Source: JANQRZ01 sp965214485 (lineage in GTDB: Bacteria > Bacteroidota > Rhodothermia > Rhodothermales > JANQRZ01). Taken from it: 64,000 bases of DNA. The notes below the pieces were generated by a model. It was not told the DNA's origin. It ran no database searches and saw only the letters and a list, made by a program, of their open reading frames with translations. Made by a program: the position numbers and the translations under genes. How positions within the stretch are numbered: the first letter of the stretch is position 1; each line of letters begins with the position of its first letter. This document shows, in pieces, positions 1-7,812 of this stretch. The DNA lies in contig CBDCBW010000012.1 in the NCBI GenBank assembly GCA_965214485.1, positions 310,001 to 374,000 of the forward strand. Direction: 5' to 3'.

Positions 1-915
1 CTCATCGAGCCCAGCGCGCGCCTGGCCGCGATGGGCAACGCCGGGGTCACGAGCGCCGACGAGGTGCTCGCGGCCTACTACAACCCCGGTGCCCTCGGCG
101 CGCTCGACGCCTCGGACGCGCAGTTCACGCATGCCCCCTGGTTCGCGGGCATCACCTACGACCACGCCGCGGTCGCCCTCCGGGTCCCGCGCGTGGGCAA
201 CCTGATGCTCAGCGCGACGCTCCTCAACTCCGGCGACATCGCCGTCCGCACGGTCGACCAGCCGCTCGGCACCGGCGAGCAGTACCAGGTCCAGAACCTC
301 GCCTTCGGGGTGGGCTACGGGCGGCGGATCACAGACCGCTTCGCCGCCGGGGCGCAGGTGACCTTCCTCCGGGAGACCATCTGGCGCTCGTCGCTGAGCG
401 CGGTTGGGTTCAACGTCGGCGTCCGCTACCAGCTCGTCGAGGGCGGGCCCGTCCTCGGGGCGAGCCTCGTCAACTTCGGCACGCGCGGGCGCTACGACGG
501 CCTCGACCTCTCGGTCCGCTTCAACCCCGACCCCGGCGCGACGGGCAACAACTCGGCGCTCCCGGCCGAGGCCGCGACGGACCGCTACTCGCTGCCGGTC
601 CTCTTCCGGGTCGGCGTCGGCTGGCCGGTCCGGCTCGGCGGCGCGAACCGCGTACTCTTCGCCGTCGACGCGGCGCAGCCGAGCGACAACACCGAGAGCC
701 TGAGCCTCGGGGCCGAGTGGACCTACGGCGACCTCCTCGCGCTCCGCGCCGGCTACCAGAACCTCTTCCAGCAGGACGCCGAGGGCGGCCTCACGCTCGG
801 CGGCGGCCTCCGCTACGCGCTGCCCTCGGCGACGGCCCTCCGGTTCGACTACGCCTGGAACAGCTTCGGGCGGATCGGCAACGCCCAGCGCTTCACCGTC
901 GGCTTCTCGTTCTGA
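1..915 (+). CDS. PorV/PorQ-family outer-membrane barrel protein, 5' end cut by window
   Basis: The frame is open at the window edge (it reads LIEPSARLAAMGNAG before the first Met at 31), so the start lies upstream. The motif 'MGNAGVTSADEVLAAYYNPGAL' region is the N-terminal signature of the PorV/PorQ/UPF0164 barrels (conserved gly-rich turn, then YYNPGAL). The rest alternates hydrophobic and polar residues and ends in an aromatic residue (FSF), as outer-membrane barrels do. PorV proteins shuttle T9SS cargo to the surface attachment machinery; this copy sits 64 bp before a gene with a T9SS tail, so a role in exporting or anchoring that glucanase, or in glycan passage, is an inference. It could equally be a substrate channel. 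Confidence 0.7.
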   Translation, partial: LIEPSARLAAMGNAGVTSADEVLAAYYNPGALGALDASDAQFTHAPWFAGITYDHAAVALRVPRVGNLMLSATLLNSGDIAVRTVDQPLGTGEQYQVQNLAFGVGYGRRITDRFAAGAQVTFLRETIWRSSLSAVGFNVGVRYQLVEGGPVLGASLVNFGTRGRYDGLDLSVRFNPDPGATGNNSALPAEAATDRYSLPVLFRVGVGWPVRLGGANRVLFAVDAAQPSDNTESLSLGAEWTYGDLLALRAGYQNLFQQDAEGGLTLGGGLRYALPSATALRFDYAWNSFGRIGNAQRFTVGFSF

Positions 916-979
916 CCCCGGCCAGAGGGCCTGACCTCGAACCGGACCAGGCCCGCCTCGTCCCTACATCTCCTCGCTC

Positions 980-2812
980 ATGCTTCGTCTTCGCTACTAC
1001 CTCTTTGCGCTGCTTCCGTTTGTGCTCGCGGTCGCCGCCGGGGCGCAGCCGGCTCCCGAGCGGCTCGTCACGCGCAGCGGCGAGACCGAGGTCGTGCTCC
1101 ACTGGGACGCCGTCGCCGAGGCCGACGCCTACCGCGTCGAGCGCACCGCCCTCCCGAATGGGGTGGCCGAGACCGTCGGCGAGCCGGCCGTCCCGTATTT
1201 CGTGGACCGCGCCATCGAGAGCGGGCAGCCCTACGTCTACACCGTCCGTGCCCTCGACGAGGGCGCGGTGGGGCCGCCCTCCGCCCCGGCCGACGCCCTC
1301 CCGCGCCCGCTCACCGACGACGAGTTCCTCGACCTCGTCCAGGTCCTCGCCTTCGACTATTTCTGGTACGAGGCGAACCCCGCGACCGGCCTCGTCCGGG
1401 ACCGCAGCCAGCCCGGCTCGGCCAGCAGCATCGCCGCGGTCGGGTTCGGGCTGACGGCGCTCGGCATCGGGGCCGACCACGGATACGTCACGCGCGAGCA
1501 GGCCGCCGCGCGGACGCTCACCACGCTCGAAACCCTGTGGAACGCGCCCCAGGGACCCGAGACCAGCGGGACCGCCGGCTACAAAGGCTTCTTCTACCAC
1601 TTCCTCGACGCGGCGACCGGCCTCCGCGACGGCACGAACGAGCTCTCCACCATCGACACGGCGCTCTTGATGGCCGGGGTGCTCTACGCCGGCGAATACT
1701 TCGACGGCGACACCCCGGCCGAGGCCGAGATCAGGGCGCTCGCCGAGGCGCTCTACGAGCGCGTCGACTGGCGGTGGAGCCAGGCCGGCGGCTCCGGCAT
1801 CCGCCTCGGCTGGTTCCCCGAGAGCGGGTTCCTCGACATCCGCTGGATCGGCTACAACGAGGCGATGATCCTCTACCTCCTCGGCTTCGGCTCGCCGACC
1901 TTCCCGGCGGTCCCGGACTGGAGCTTCTGGACGAGCGGCTACGACTTCATCACCGCCCAGGGCTTCCAGTTCATCGGGTTCCCGCCGCTCTTCGGGCACC
2001 AGTACAGCCACGCCTGGGTCGACTTCCGCGGCATCCAGGACGCCTACACGCGGCAGCGCGGGCTGGACTACTTCGAGAACTCCCGCCGCGCCACCCTCGC
2101 CCAGCGGGCCTACTGCATCGACAACCCCGGCGGCTTCCCCAACTACGGCCCGAACGAGTGGGGCCTGACGGCCTCCGACGATCCGGTCGCCGGCTACGCC
2201 GTCCACGGCGCGCCGCCCGCCGTCAACGACAACGGCACGATCACCCCGACAGCGGCGGGTGGCTCGATTGCCTTCACGCCCGAGGAGTCCACGGCCGCGC
2301 TCCGCCACATGTACGCGACCTACCCCAACAGCCTGTGGCGCGAGTACGGCTTCCGCGACGCCTACAACCTCGACCGCACGTGGTTCGCCCAGGACTACCT
2401 CGGCATCGACCAGGGGCCGTTCGTGCTGATGATCGAGAACCTGCGCACCGAGGGCGTCTGGGACGTCTTCATGCAGAACGACGCCGTCCAGCTCGGCCTG
2501 GAGCGCGCCGGCTTCGAGCCGACCTCGACCGCCGCCGAGACCAGCCCCGACTTGGCGACGCTGGAGCTGGCCGCCTACCCGAACCCGCTCCGGGACCGGG
2601 CCGAGGTCCGCTTCACGCTCCCGGCCGCCGGCCCGGTCAGCCTCGCGGTCTTCGACGTGCTCGGGCGCGAGGTGGCGACGCTCCTCGGCGGCCCCCAGCC
2701 CGCCGGCGAGCACGCCGTGCCGCTCCTCGCGCGGCTGCGGAGCGGGGTCTACGTCCTCCGCCTCCAAGCGCCCGGCGGCGTGGCGACGCGGAAGCTCACC
2801 GTCGTCGACTAG
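980..2812 (+). CDS. Secreted GH144-type (glycoamylase-domain) endo-beta-1,2-glucanase with T9SS tail
   Basis: A 610-residue protein with a Sec signal peptide (ending near AGAQ, residue 23), a short fibronectin-III-like segment (about residues 30-105), then the Pfam glycoamylase/GH144 domain (about 115-520). Visible family motifs are YNEAMILYLL, FGHQYSHAWVDFRG, YFENSRRATL and YLGIDQGP; the acidic residues in the first and last are probably catalytic (inference). The last about 85 residues are a T9SS type A sorting domain (YPNP, then VLGREVATL and SGVYVLRL). GH144 enzymes cleave beta-1,2-glucan to sophoro-oligosaccharides. The GH94 and GH1 genes downstream fit this better than an alpha-glucosidase role. 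Start at 980 immediately precedes the signal peptide. Confidence 0.75.
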   Translation: MLRLRYYLFALLPFVLAVAAGAQPAPERLVTRSGETEVVLHWDAVAEADAYRVERTALPNGVAETVGEPAVPYFVDRAIESGQPYVYTVRALDEGAVGPPSAPADALPRPLTDDEFLDLVQVLAFDYFWYEANPATGLVRDRSQPGSASSIAAVGFGLTALGIGADHGYVTREQAAARTLTTLETLWNAPQGPETSGTAGYKGFFYHFLDAATGLRDGTNELSTIDTALLMAGVLYAGEYFDGDTPAEAEIRALAEALYERVDWRWSQAGGSGIRLGWFPESGFLDIRWIGYNEAMILYLLGFGSPTFPAVPDWSFWTSGYDFITAQGFQFIGFPPLFGHQYSHAWVDFRGIQDAYTRQRGLDYFENSRRATLAQRAYCIDNPGGFPNYGPNEWGLTASDDPVAGYAVHGAPPAVNDNGTITPTAAGGSIAFTPEESTAALRHMYATYPNSLWREYGFRDAYNLDRTWFAQDYLGIDQGPFVLMIENLRTEGVWDVFMQNDAVQLGLERAGFEPTSTAAETSPDLATLELAAYPNPLRDRAEVRFTLPAAGPVSLAVFDVLGREVATLLGGPQPAGEHAVPLLARLRSGVYVLRLQAPGGVATRKLTVVD

Positions 2813-2824
2813 CGAGGAGCCCAG

Positions 2825-4336
2825 ATGAAGGAGAGGATGGGAGGGAGGGAGCAGGGGAGGATGGCACGGCACGGCGCTGCTGTCGCGGTGCTTCTGCTCG
2901 CGGTGCTGTCGGGCTGCGCTCCGCCCGCCGCGCCGCCCGCCGCGCCGGTCGCCGGCGAGACCGAGGCGTTTCTCGACACGCTCCAGGCCCGGACGTTCGC
3001 CTTCTTCTGGGAGACGGCCAACCCCGCCAACGGCCTCGTCCCGGACCGCTGGCCGACGGAGAGCTTTTCGAGCGTCGCCGCCGTCGGGTTCGGGCTGACG
3101 GCCCTCGGCGTGGGCGTCGAGCGCGGGCACGTCGCGCGCGCCGAGGCCGCCGACCGCGCGCTCACCACGCTCCGCTTTTTCTGGCAAGCCCCGCAGCACG
3201 CCGAGGCCGACGGCGCGACGGGCCACCGGGGGTTCTTCTACCACTTCCTCGACATCGAGACCGGCGTGCGCTTCGAGACCGTCGAGCTCTCGACGATCGA
3301 CACGGCGCTGCTCGTGGCCGGCGCGCTCTTCGCCCGCGAGTACTTCGACGGCGACACCCCTGCCGAGGCCGCGATCCGCGCCTACGCCGACTCGCTCTAC
3401 CAGCGGGTCGAGTGGGACTGGGCGCAGCCGCGCGCGCCGCTCCTGAGCCACGGCTGGACGCCCGAGGCCGGGCCGATCCCCTACGACTACGGCGGCTACA
3501 ACGAGGCGATGATCCTCTACCTCCTCGCCCTGGGCTCGCCGACCTTCCCCGCCGACGCCGGGGCCTGGCGGGCCTACACCGGCGGCTACGCCTGGGCGGA
3601 GTTCTACGGGCACGAGTTCCTCCAGTTTGCCCCGCTCTTCGGCCACCAATACAGCCACACCTGGATCGACTTTCGCGGCATCCGGGACGCAACCATGCTC
3701 GAAAAGGGGATCGACTACTTCGAGAACTCGCGCCGCGCCACGCTCAGCCAGCGCGCCTACGCCGCCGACAACCCCCTCGGCTGGACCGGCTACGGCCCCG
3801 ACGTCTGGGGGCTGACGGCCTGCGACGGCCCCGCCGACACGACGCTCGTCTTCGGCGGCGAGGCCCGCGCCTTCCACACCTACTGGGCGCGCGGGGCGAG
3901 CGCCGTCTACACCAACGACGACGGCACACTCGCCCCGACGGCCGCCGGCGGCTCCATCCCCTTCGCCCCCGAGGTCACGATCCCCGCGCTCCAGGCGATG
4001 CGCGCCCGCTACGGCGACGACCTCTTCGCGCGCTACGGCTTCCTCGACAGCTTCAACCCCTCGTTCACCTTCACCGGCCTCGACCTGCCGCACGGCCGCG
4101 TCGTCCCCGGCAAAGGCTGGTTCGACGGCGACTACCTCGGCATCGACCAGGGGCCGATCCTGCTGATGGCCGAGAACCACCGGACGGGCCTCGTCTGGGA
4201 GACGATGAAGCGCAGCCCCTACCTCGTGCGCGGGCTGCGCCGGGCAGGCTTCTCCGGCGGCTGGCTCGACCGGCAGCCCGAGCCCCGGGTCGAGGTCGTC
4301 ATCCACCGGCGCGGGGAGGCCGTCCTCGATGAGTGA
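2825..4336 (+). CDS. Lipoprotein GH144-type endo-beta-1,2-glucanase
   Basis: A 503-residue paralogue of the preceding gene that carries the same motifs (YNEAMILYLL, FGHQYSHTWIDFRG, YFENSRRATL, YLGIDQGP) but has a lipobox (LSGC, Cys near residue 31) and no T9SS tail. It is therefore predicted to be a membrane-anchored periplasmic or surface enzyme. A GAGGAG element 7 nt before ATG 2825 supports that start, but the first 12 residues come from a purine-rich repeat-like stretch and ATG 2861 (MARHGAAVAVLLL) would give a canonical lipoprotein signal. The stop overlaps the next start by 8 nt, indicating translational coupling. Two paralogues with different localisation suggest surface cleavage followed by periplasmic trimming (inference). 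Confidence 0.75.
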   Translation: MKERMGGREQGRMARHGAAVAVLLLAVLSGCAPPAAPPAAPVAGETEAFLDTLQARTFAFFWETANPANGLVPDRWPTESFSSVAAVGFGLTALGVGVERGHVARAEAADRALTTLRFFWQAPQHAEADGATGHRGFFYHFLDIETGVRFETVELSTIDTALLVAGALFAREYFDGDTPAEAAIRAYADSLYQRVEWDWAQPRAPLLSHGWTPEAGPIPYDYGGYNEAMILYLLALGSPTFPADAGAWRAYTGGYAWAEFYGHEFLQFAPLFGHQYSHTWIDFRGIRDATMLEKGIDYFENSRRATLSQRAYAADNPLGWTGYGPDVWGLTACDGPADTTLVFGGEARAFHTYWARGASAVYTNDDGTLAPTAAGGSIPFAPEVTIPALQAMRARYGDDLFARYGFLDSFNPSFTFTGLDLPHGRVVPGKGWFDGDYLGIDQGPILLMAENHRTGLVWETMKRSPYLVRGLRRAGFSGGWLDRQPEPRVEVVIHRRGEAVLDE

Positions 4337-5669
4337 ACGATGCGAGGGAGGATGGGGGGGTGTGGGAGTGTGGGAGTGGTTTTTTACCCCCATCCTCCCA
4401 CTGCCCCACACCCCCACACTCGCCCTTCTGCTCACCCTCCTCCTCGCCGCGTGCGGGGGGGCAGACGACGAGGCGGTCGTGGTCGAGTTCTGGGCGATGG
4501 GGCGTGAGGGCGAGGTGGTCGAGGCGCTGATGCCGGAGTTCGAGCGGGAAAACCCTGGCGTCCGCGTCGAGGTGCAGCAGCTCCCGTGGACCTCGGCCCA
4601 CGAGAAGCTGCTCACGGCCTACGCCGGGCGCGCCACGCCCGACCTCGCCCAGCTCGGCAACACCTGGGTCGCCGAGATGCAGGCCCTCGGCGCGCTCGAA
4701 CCGCTCGGGCCGTGGGTGGCCCGCTCGGCGGTCGTGGACTCGGGCGACTACTTCTCCGGCATCTGGGACACCAACGTCCTCGGCGGGCAGCTCTGGGGCG
4801 TCCCGTGGTACGTCGACACGCGGCTGCTCTTCTACCGGACGGACCTCCTCCGCGAGGCCGGGGTCGAGGCGGTGCCCGCGACGTGGGACGGCTGGCTGGG
4901 CGCGATGCGCGCCGTGCAGGCGAACGCCGGGCCGGGCCAGTACGCGGTGCTCCTCCCGCTCAACGAGTTCGAGCCCCTCCTCATCCTCGGCCTCCAGGCC
5001 GGCGACCTCCTCCGCGACGGCGACCGCTACGGTGCCTTCAGCGAGCCGGGCTTCCGCCGCGCCTTCGCTTTCTACGTGGACCTCTTCCGCGAGGGCCTCG
5101 CCCCGCCCGTCACGGGGGCGCAGATCTCGAACGTCTGGCAGGAGTTCGCGGGCGGCACCTTCGCCTTCTACATTACCGGGCCGTGGAACATTGGCGAGTT
5201 CAAGCGCCGGCTGCCACCCGAGATGCAGGACCGGTGGATGACCGCGCCGATGCCGGGGCCGGACGGGCCGGGCGTCTCCGTCGCCGGCGGCGCGAGCCTC
5301 GTCCTCTTCGAGCGCTCCGCGCGCAAAAGGGAGGCGTGGGCCCTCGCCGAGTACCTCTCTCGCCCCGACGTGCAGGCCCGCTTCTACGAGCTGACCGGCG
5401 ACCTCCCCGCGCGCGAGTCGGCCTGGGACGACCCCGTGCTGGCGAACGACGTCTACGCCCGGGCCTTCCGGGAGCAGCTCGGCCGGGTCCGCCCGAGCCC
5501 CAAGATTCCCGAGCAGGAGCGCATCGCGCAGCGCCTCCGCGAGGCCGCCGAGTTCGCCGCGAGCGGGCGGATGAGCGTCGACGAGGCCCTCGCCGCGCTC
5601 GACCGCGACGTGGACCGGATGCTCGAAAAACGCCGGTGGCTGCTGCAACGGGCGAGCACGGAGGACTGA
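4329..5669 (+). CDS. ABC sugar-binding lipoprotein (family 1)
   Basis: A 446-residue extracellular solute-binding protein, family 1. After lipobox Cys42 come the typical start VVVEFWAMG, the hinge segments LPWTSAHEKLLTAYAG and WGVPWYVDTRLLFYRTD, and GGASLVLFE with a following lobe. It delivers sugar to the two permeases downstream, and by context the ligand is probably sophoro-oligosaccharide. ATG 4329 overlaps the upstream stop. Oddly, residues 5-35, including most of the hydrophobic signal segment, are encoded by a folded-back GTGTGGGA-type octamer repeat (4346-4420). Start and signal peptide may therefore have been remodelled by the repeat, and a hairpin covers the translation start region. 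Confidence 0.85.
   Translation: MSERCEGGWGGVGVWEWFFTPILPLPHTPTLALLLTLLLAACGGADDEAVVVEFWAMGREGEVVEALMPEFERENPGVRVEVQQLPWTSAHEKLLTAYAGRATPDLAQLGNTWVAEMQALGALEPLGPWVARSAVVDSGDYFSGIWDTNVLGGQLWGVPWYVDTRLLFYRTDLLREAGVEAVPATWDGWLGAMRAVQANAGPGQYAVLLPLNEFEPLLILGLQAGDLLRDGDRYGAFSEPGFRRAFAFYVDLFREGLAPPVTGAQISNVWQEFAGGTFAFYITGPWNIGEFKRRLPPEMQDRWMTAPMPGPDGPGVSVAGGASLVLFERSARKREAWALAEYLSRPDVQARFYELTGDLPARESAWDDPVLANDVYARAFREQLGRVRPSPKIPEQERIAQRLREAAEFAASGRMSVDEALAALDRDVDRMLEKRRWLLQRASTED
4346..4420 (+). repeat. Folded-back octamer repeat inside the 5' end of the binding-protein gene
   Basis: Perfect 12-bp arms GGGAGGATGGGG (4346-4357) and its complement (4388-4399) flank octamers GTGTGGGA x2 and a T-run; a further C-rich complementary stretch follows to 4420. 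The same octamer vocabulary recurs at 7765-7796 and 15677-15710, and its C-rich strand recurs at 12401-12452. The whole repeat is translated as part of the lipoprotein signal peptide. Confidence 0.8.
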
Positions 5670-5703
5670 GCCGATGCACCACCCCAACCGCCTCGCCGCG
5701 TTC

Positions 5704-5834
5704 GACCCCCCGCTTTTCCGTCCATCGCTCCGGGACTCGTCCCTGCGCTCAGGGACGGGAAAGCTGTCCCCCTCGTTGAGGGGGACAGCCCCGCGCAGCT
5801 ACGAGCGCAGCGAGTGCAAGTGGGGCGGGGGGTC
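5704..5834 (+). repeat. 131-bp nested palindromic element, copy 1
   Basis: Terminal inverted repeats GACCCCCCGC (5704-5713) and GCGGGGGGTC (5825-5834) enclose two hairpins: CGTCCCTG/CAGGGACG (5738-5757) and a 12-bp GCTGTCCCCCTC/GAGGGGGACAGC stem (5763-5789). A second copy with the same ends and the same GGGGGACAG hairpin lies at 22339-22488. No reading frame of note is present. It separates the binding-protein gene from the first permease inside one operon. The gap 5670-5867 otherwise holds only a short open frame starting at 5674 (MHHPNRLAAFDPP), which runs into the element. Confidence 0.75.
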
Positions 5835-5867
5835 CGCTCCCACACCCTCACACGCCCAACCCCAGCC

Positions 5868-6830
5868 GTGAGTGCCGTCGTCCATACCGATCCCTCGACC
5901 CAGGTCAGCGTCGCGAATGCGCCGCTGCCGGTACCCCGTCGTCGGCGTCGGGAGGCGTCGGGCGGATCGAGGGCGGCTGTGCTCTTCCTCGCGCCGGCGC
6001 TCACGGTGATCGGGGCGTTCTTCTTCCTGCCCGTCCTCGCCGCCTTCCTGCTCAGCTTCACCGACTTCGACATTTACGCCCTCGGCGACCTCGGGACGGC
6101 GCGCTTCGTCGGGGCCGAGAACTACGCCCGGCTCGTCCGGGACCCGCTCTTCTGGAAGGCGCTGGGCAACACGTTCTATTTCGTCCTCGTCGGCGGGCCG
6201 CTCTCGGTGGCGGTCTCGCTCGGGGCGGCCCTCCTCGTCAACGCCCGGCTGGCGCGGTTTCAGGGGTTCTTCCGCACCGTCTACTTCGCGCCCGTCGTGA
6301 CCACGCTCGTCGCCGTCGCCGTCGTGTGGCGCTACCTCTACCACGGGCGCTACGGCCTCTTCAACTACGCGCTCGGGTTCGCCGGCCTCGGCCCCGTGGA
6401 CTGGCTCGGCAACCCGGCGTGGGCGATGCCGGCGATCATCCTCCTCGCGGTGTGGAAGAACTTCGGCTACAACATGATCATCTTCGTCGCCGGCCTCCAG
6501 AACGTCCCCGACGAGCTCTACGAGGCCGCCCGGATCGACGGCGCGGGCGCGTGGCAGCAGTTCCGCCACGTCACGGTGCCGATGCTCGCCCCGACGTTCC
6601 TCTTCGTCGGCATCATCACGATGATCGGCTACTTCCAGCTCTTCGCCGAGCCCTACGTGATGACCGAGGGCGGCCCGCTCCAGAGCACCGTCTCGATCGT
6701 CTACCTGATGTACGAGGAGGGCTTCAAGTGGTGGAATCTGGGCTACGCCTCGGCCGTGGCGTTCGTGCTCTTCGCCATCATGCTCGTCGGCACGCTCGTC
6801 CAACTGAGGTTCCAGAAAGAGGAGGAGTGA
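5868..6830 (+). CDS. ABC sugar permease, MalF-like
   Basis: About 320 residues with six predicted membrane helices and the EAA loop (DELYEAARIDGAGAWQQF, then VPMLAP) that docks the ATPase. I chose GTG 5868 (VSAVVHTDP) because the in-frame GTG at 5814 lies inside the palindromic element 5704-5834; neither has a clear Shine-Dalgarno. It forms the importer with the binding protein upstream and the MalG-like permease downstream. No ATP-binding subunit is encoded in the window, so a shared MsmX/MalK-type ATPase elsewhere is implied. Confidence 0.85.
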   Translation: MSAVVHTDPSTQVSVANAPLPVPRRRRREASGGSRAAVLFLAPALTVIGAFFFLPVLAAFLLSFTDFDIYALGDLGTARFVGAENYARLVRDPLFWKALGNTFYFVLVGGPLSVAVSLGAALLVNARLARFQGFFRTVYFAPVVTTLVAVAVVWRYLYHGRYGLFNYALGFAGLGPVDWLGNPAWAMPAIILLAVWKNFGYNMIIFVAGLQNVPDELYEAARIDGAGAWQQFRHVTVPMLAPTFLFVGIITMIGYFQLFAEPYVMTEGGPLQSTVSIVYLMYEEGFKWWNLGYASAVAFVLFAIMLVGTLVQLRFQKEEE

Positions 6831-6831
6831 G

Positions 6832-6920
6832 AATGGTCAATGGTCATCGTTTAATGGTCAATGGTCAACGGCTAACCTCGCCACACATTGACCATTGACA
6901 ACGGACCATTGACAACGGAC
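6832..6920 (+). repeat. Folded-back heptamer repeat (AATGGTC / GACCATT)
   Basis: From 6832 five consecutive heptads read AATGGTC, AATGGTC, ATCGTTT, AATGGTC, AATGGTC. After about 20 nt, complementary heptads in register read GACCATT, GACAACG, GACCATT, GACAACG (6890-6917). The RNA would fold into one long imperfect hairpin between the two permease cistrons. The unit length of 7 nt is exact. Confidence 0.85.
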
Positions 6921-6942
6921 TCTTCCTCACCCGAACCCCACC

Positions 6943-7764
6943 GTGAAAACGATTCTCAAACAGCTCCTCCTCTACGCCGCCCTCACCGTGGGAGCCATGC
7001 TCACGGCGGTCCCCCTCCTGTGGATGCTCTCGGCGTCGCTGATGCCGCAGGGCGAGGCGAGCGCCTTCCCGCCGCCGCTCCTGCCGAGCCGCGCGACCCT
7101 CGCCCACTACGCCGACCTCTTCGCCCGCGCCGAGATGGGGCGTTACTTCTTCAACAGCCTCTTCCTGGCGAGCGCCGTCACCCTCCTTTCGCTGCTCCTC
7201 AACTCGATGGCGGGCTACGCCTTCGCCAAGCTCCGCTTCCGGGGGCGCGACGGGCTCTTCCGCGCGCTCCTGGCCGCGCTCGTCATCCCGGCGCAGGTGG
7301 CGATGCTCCCGCTCTTCCTCGAGATGCGCGCGCTCGGGCTCGTCAACACCTACGGCGGCGTGATCGTCCCGGCGCTCGCCGGCATCTTCGGCATCTTCCT
7401 CGTCCGGCAGTTCGCCCTCTCGATCCCCGAGAGCCTCCTCGAGGCCGCCCGGATCGACGGCGCGAGCGAGTTCCGTATCTACTGGTCGGTCGCGCTGCCG
7501 CTGATGAAGCCGATCCTGGTGACCCTCGCCCTCTTCACCTTCATGGGGACGTGGAACGACTTCATGTGGCCGCTGATCGTGCTCACCGACGACGACCTGT
7601 ACACGCTCCCCGTCGCCCTCGCCACGCTCTCGCGCGAGCGCGTGCAGGACAACGAGCTGATGATGGCCGGGGCGGTGGTGACGGTGCTGCCTGTCCTCGT
7701 GGTGTTCCTGGCACTTCAGCGCTACTACATCCGCGGCATCATGATGGGCAGCGTGAAGGGGTGA
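6943..7764 (+). CDS. ABC sugar permease, MalG-like
   Basis: A 273-residue inner-membrane permease with six helices and the EAA motif (PESLLEAARIDGASEF, then LPLMKP). It begins with GTG 6943 (MKTILKQLLLY), right after the heptamer hairpin of the intercistronic gap; no Shine-Dalgarno is visible. It pairs with the MalF-like permease and the binding lipoprotein, probably importing beta-1,2-gluco-oligosaccharides for the GH94 phosphorylase (inference from context). Confidence 0.87.
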   Translation: MKTILKQLLLYAALTVGAMLTAVPLLWMLSASLMPQGEASAFPPPLLPSRATLAHYADLFARAEMGRYFFNSLFLASAVTLLSLLLNSMAGYAFAKLRFRGRDGLFRALLAALVIPAQVAMLPLFLEMRALGLVNTYGGVIVPALAGIFGIFLVRQFALSIPESLLEAARIDGASEFRIYWSVALPLMKPILVTLALFTFMGTWNDFMWPLIVLTDDDLYTLPVALATLSRERVQDNELMMAGAVVTVLPVLVVFLALQRYYIRGIMMGSVKG

Positions 7765-7796
7765 GAGTGGGAGTGTGGGAGGATAGGGGTGTGGGG
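7765..7796 (+). repeat. G-rich octamer repeat
   Basis: Four octads GAGTGGGA, GTGTGGGA, GGATAGGG, GTGTGGGG directly after the permease stop. It has four G-runs of three or more, so the single strand could form a G-quadruplex. Same vocabulary as 4346-4420 and 15677-15710. Confidence 0.75.
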
Positions 7797-7812
7797 GGTC
7801 CGATCTGACACG

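Noticed and set aside
893..4615. Very long open frame on the minus strand opposite the GH144 genes
   Set aside because: The translation is a low-complexity shadow (Arg/Glu/Ala/Gly-rich) caused by high GC; the plus-strand genes carry all recognisable domains.
5814..5867. Upstream GTG start for the MalF-like permease
   Set aside because: It lies inside the palindromic element 5704-5834 and the added residues do not resemble a permease N-terminus; GTG 5868 is preferred.
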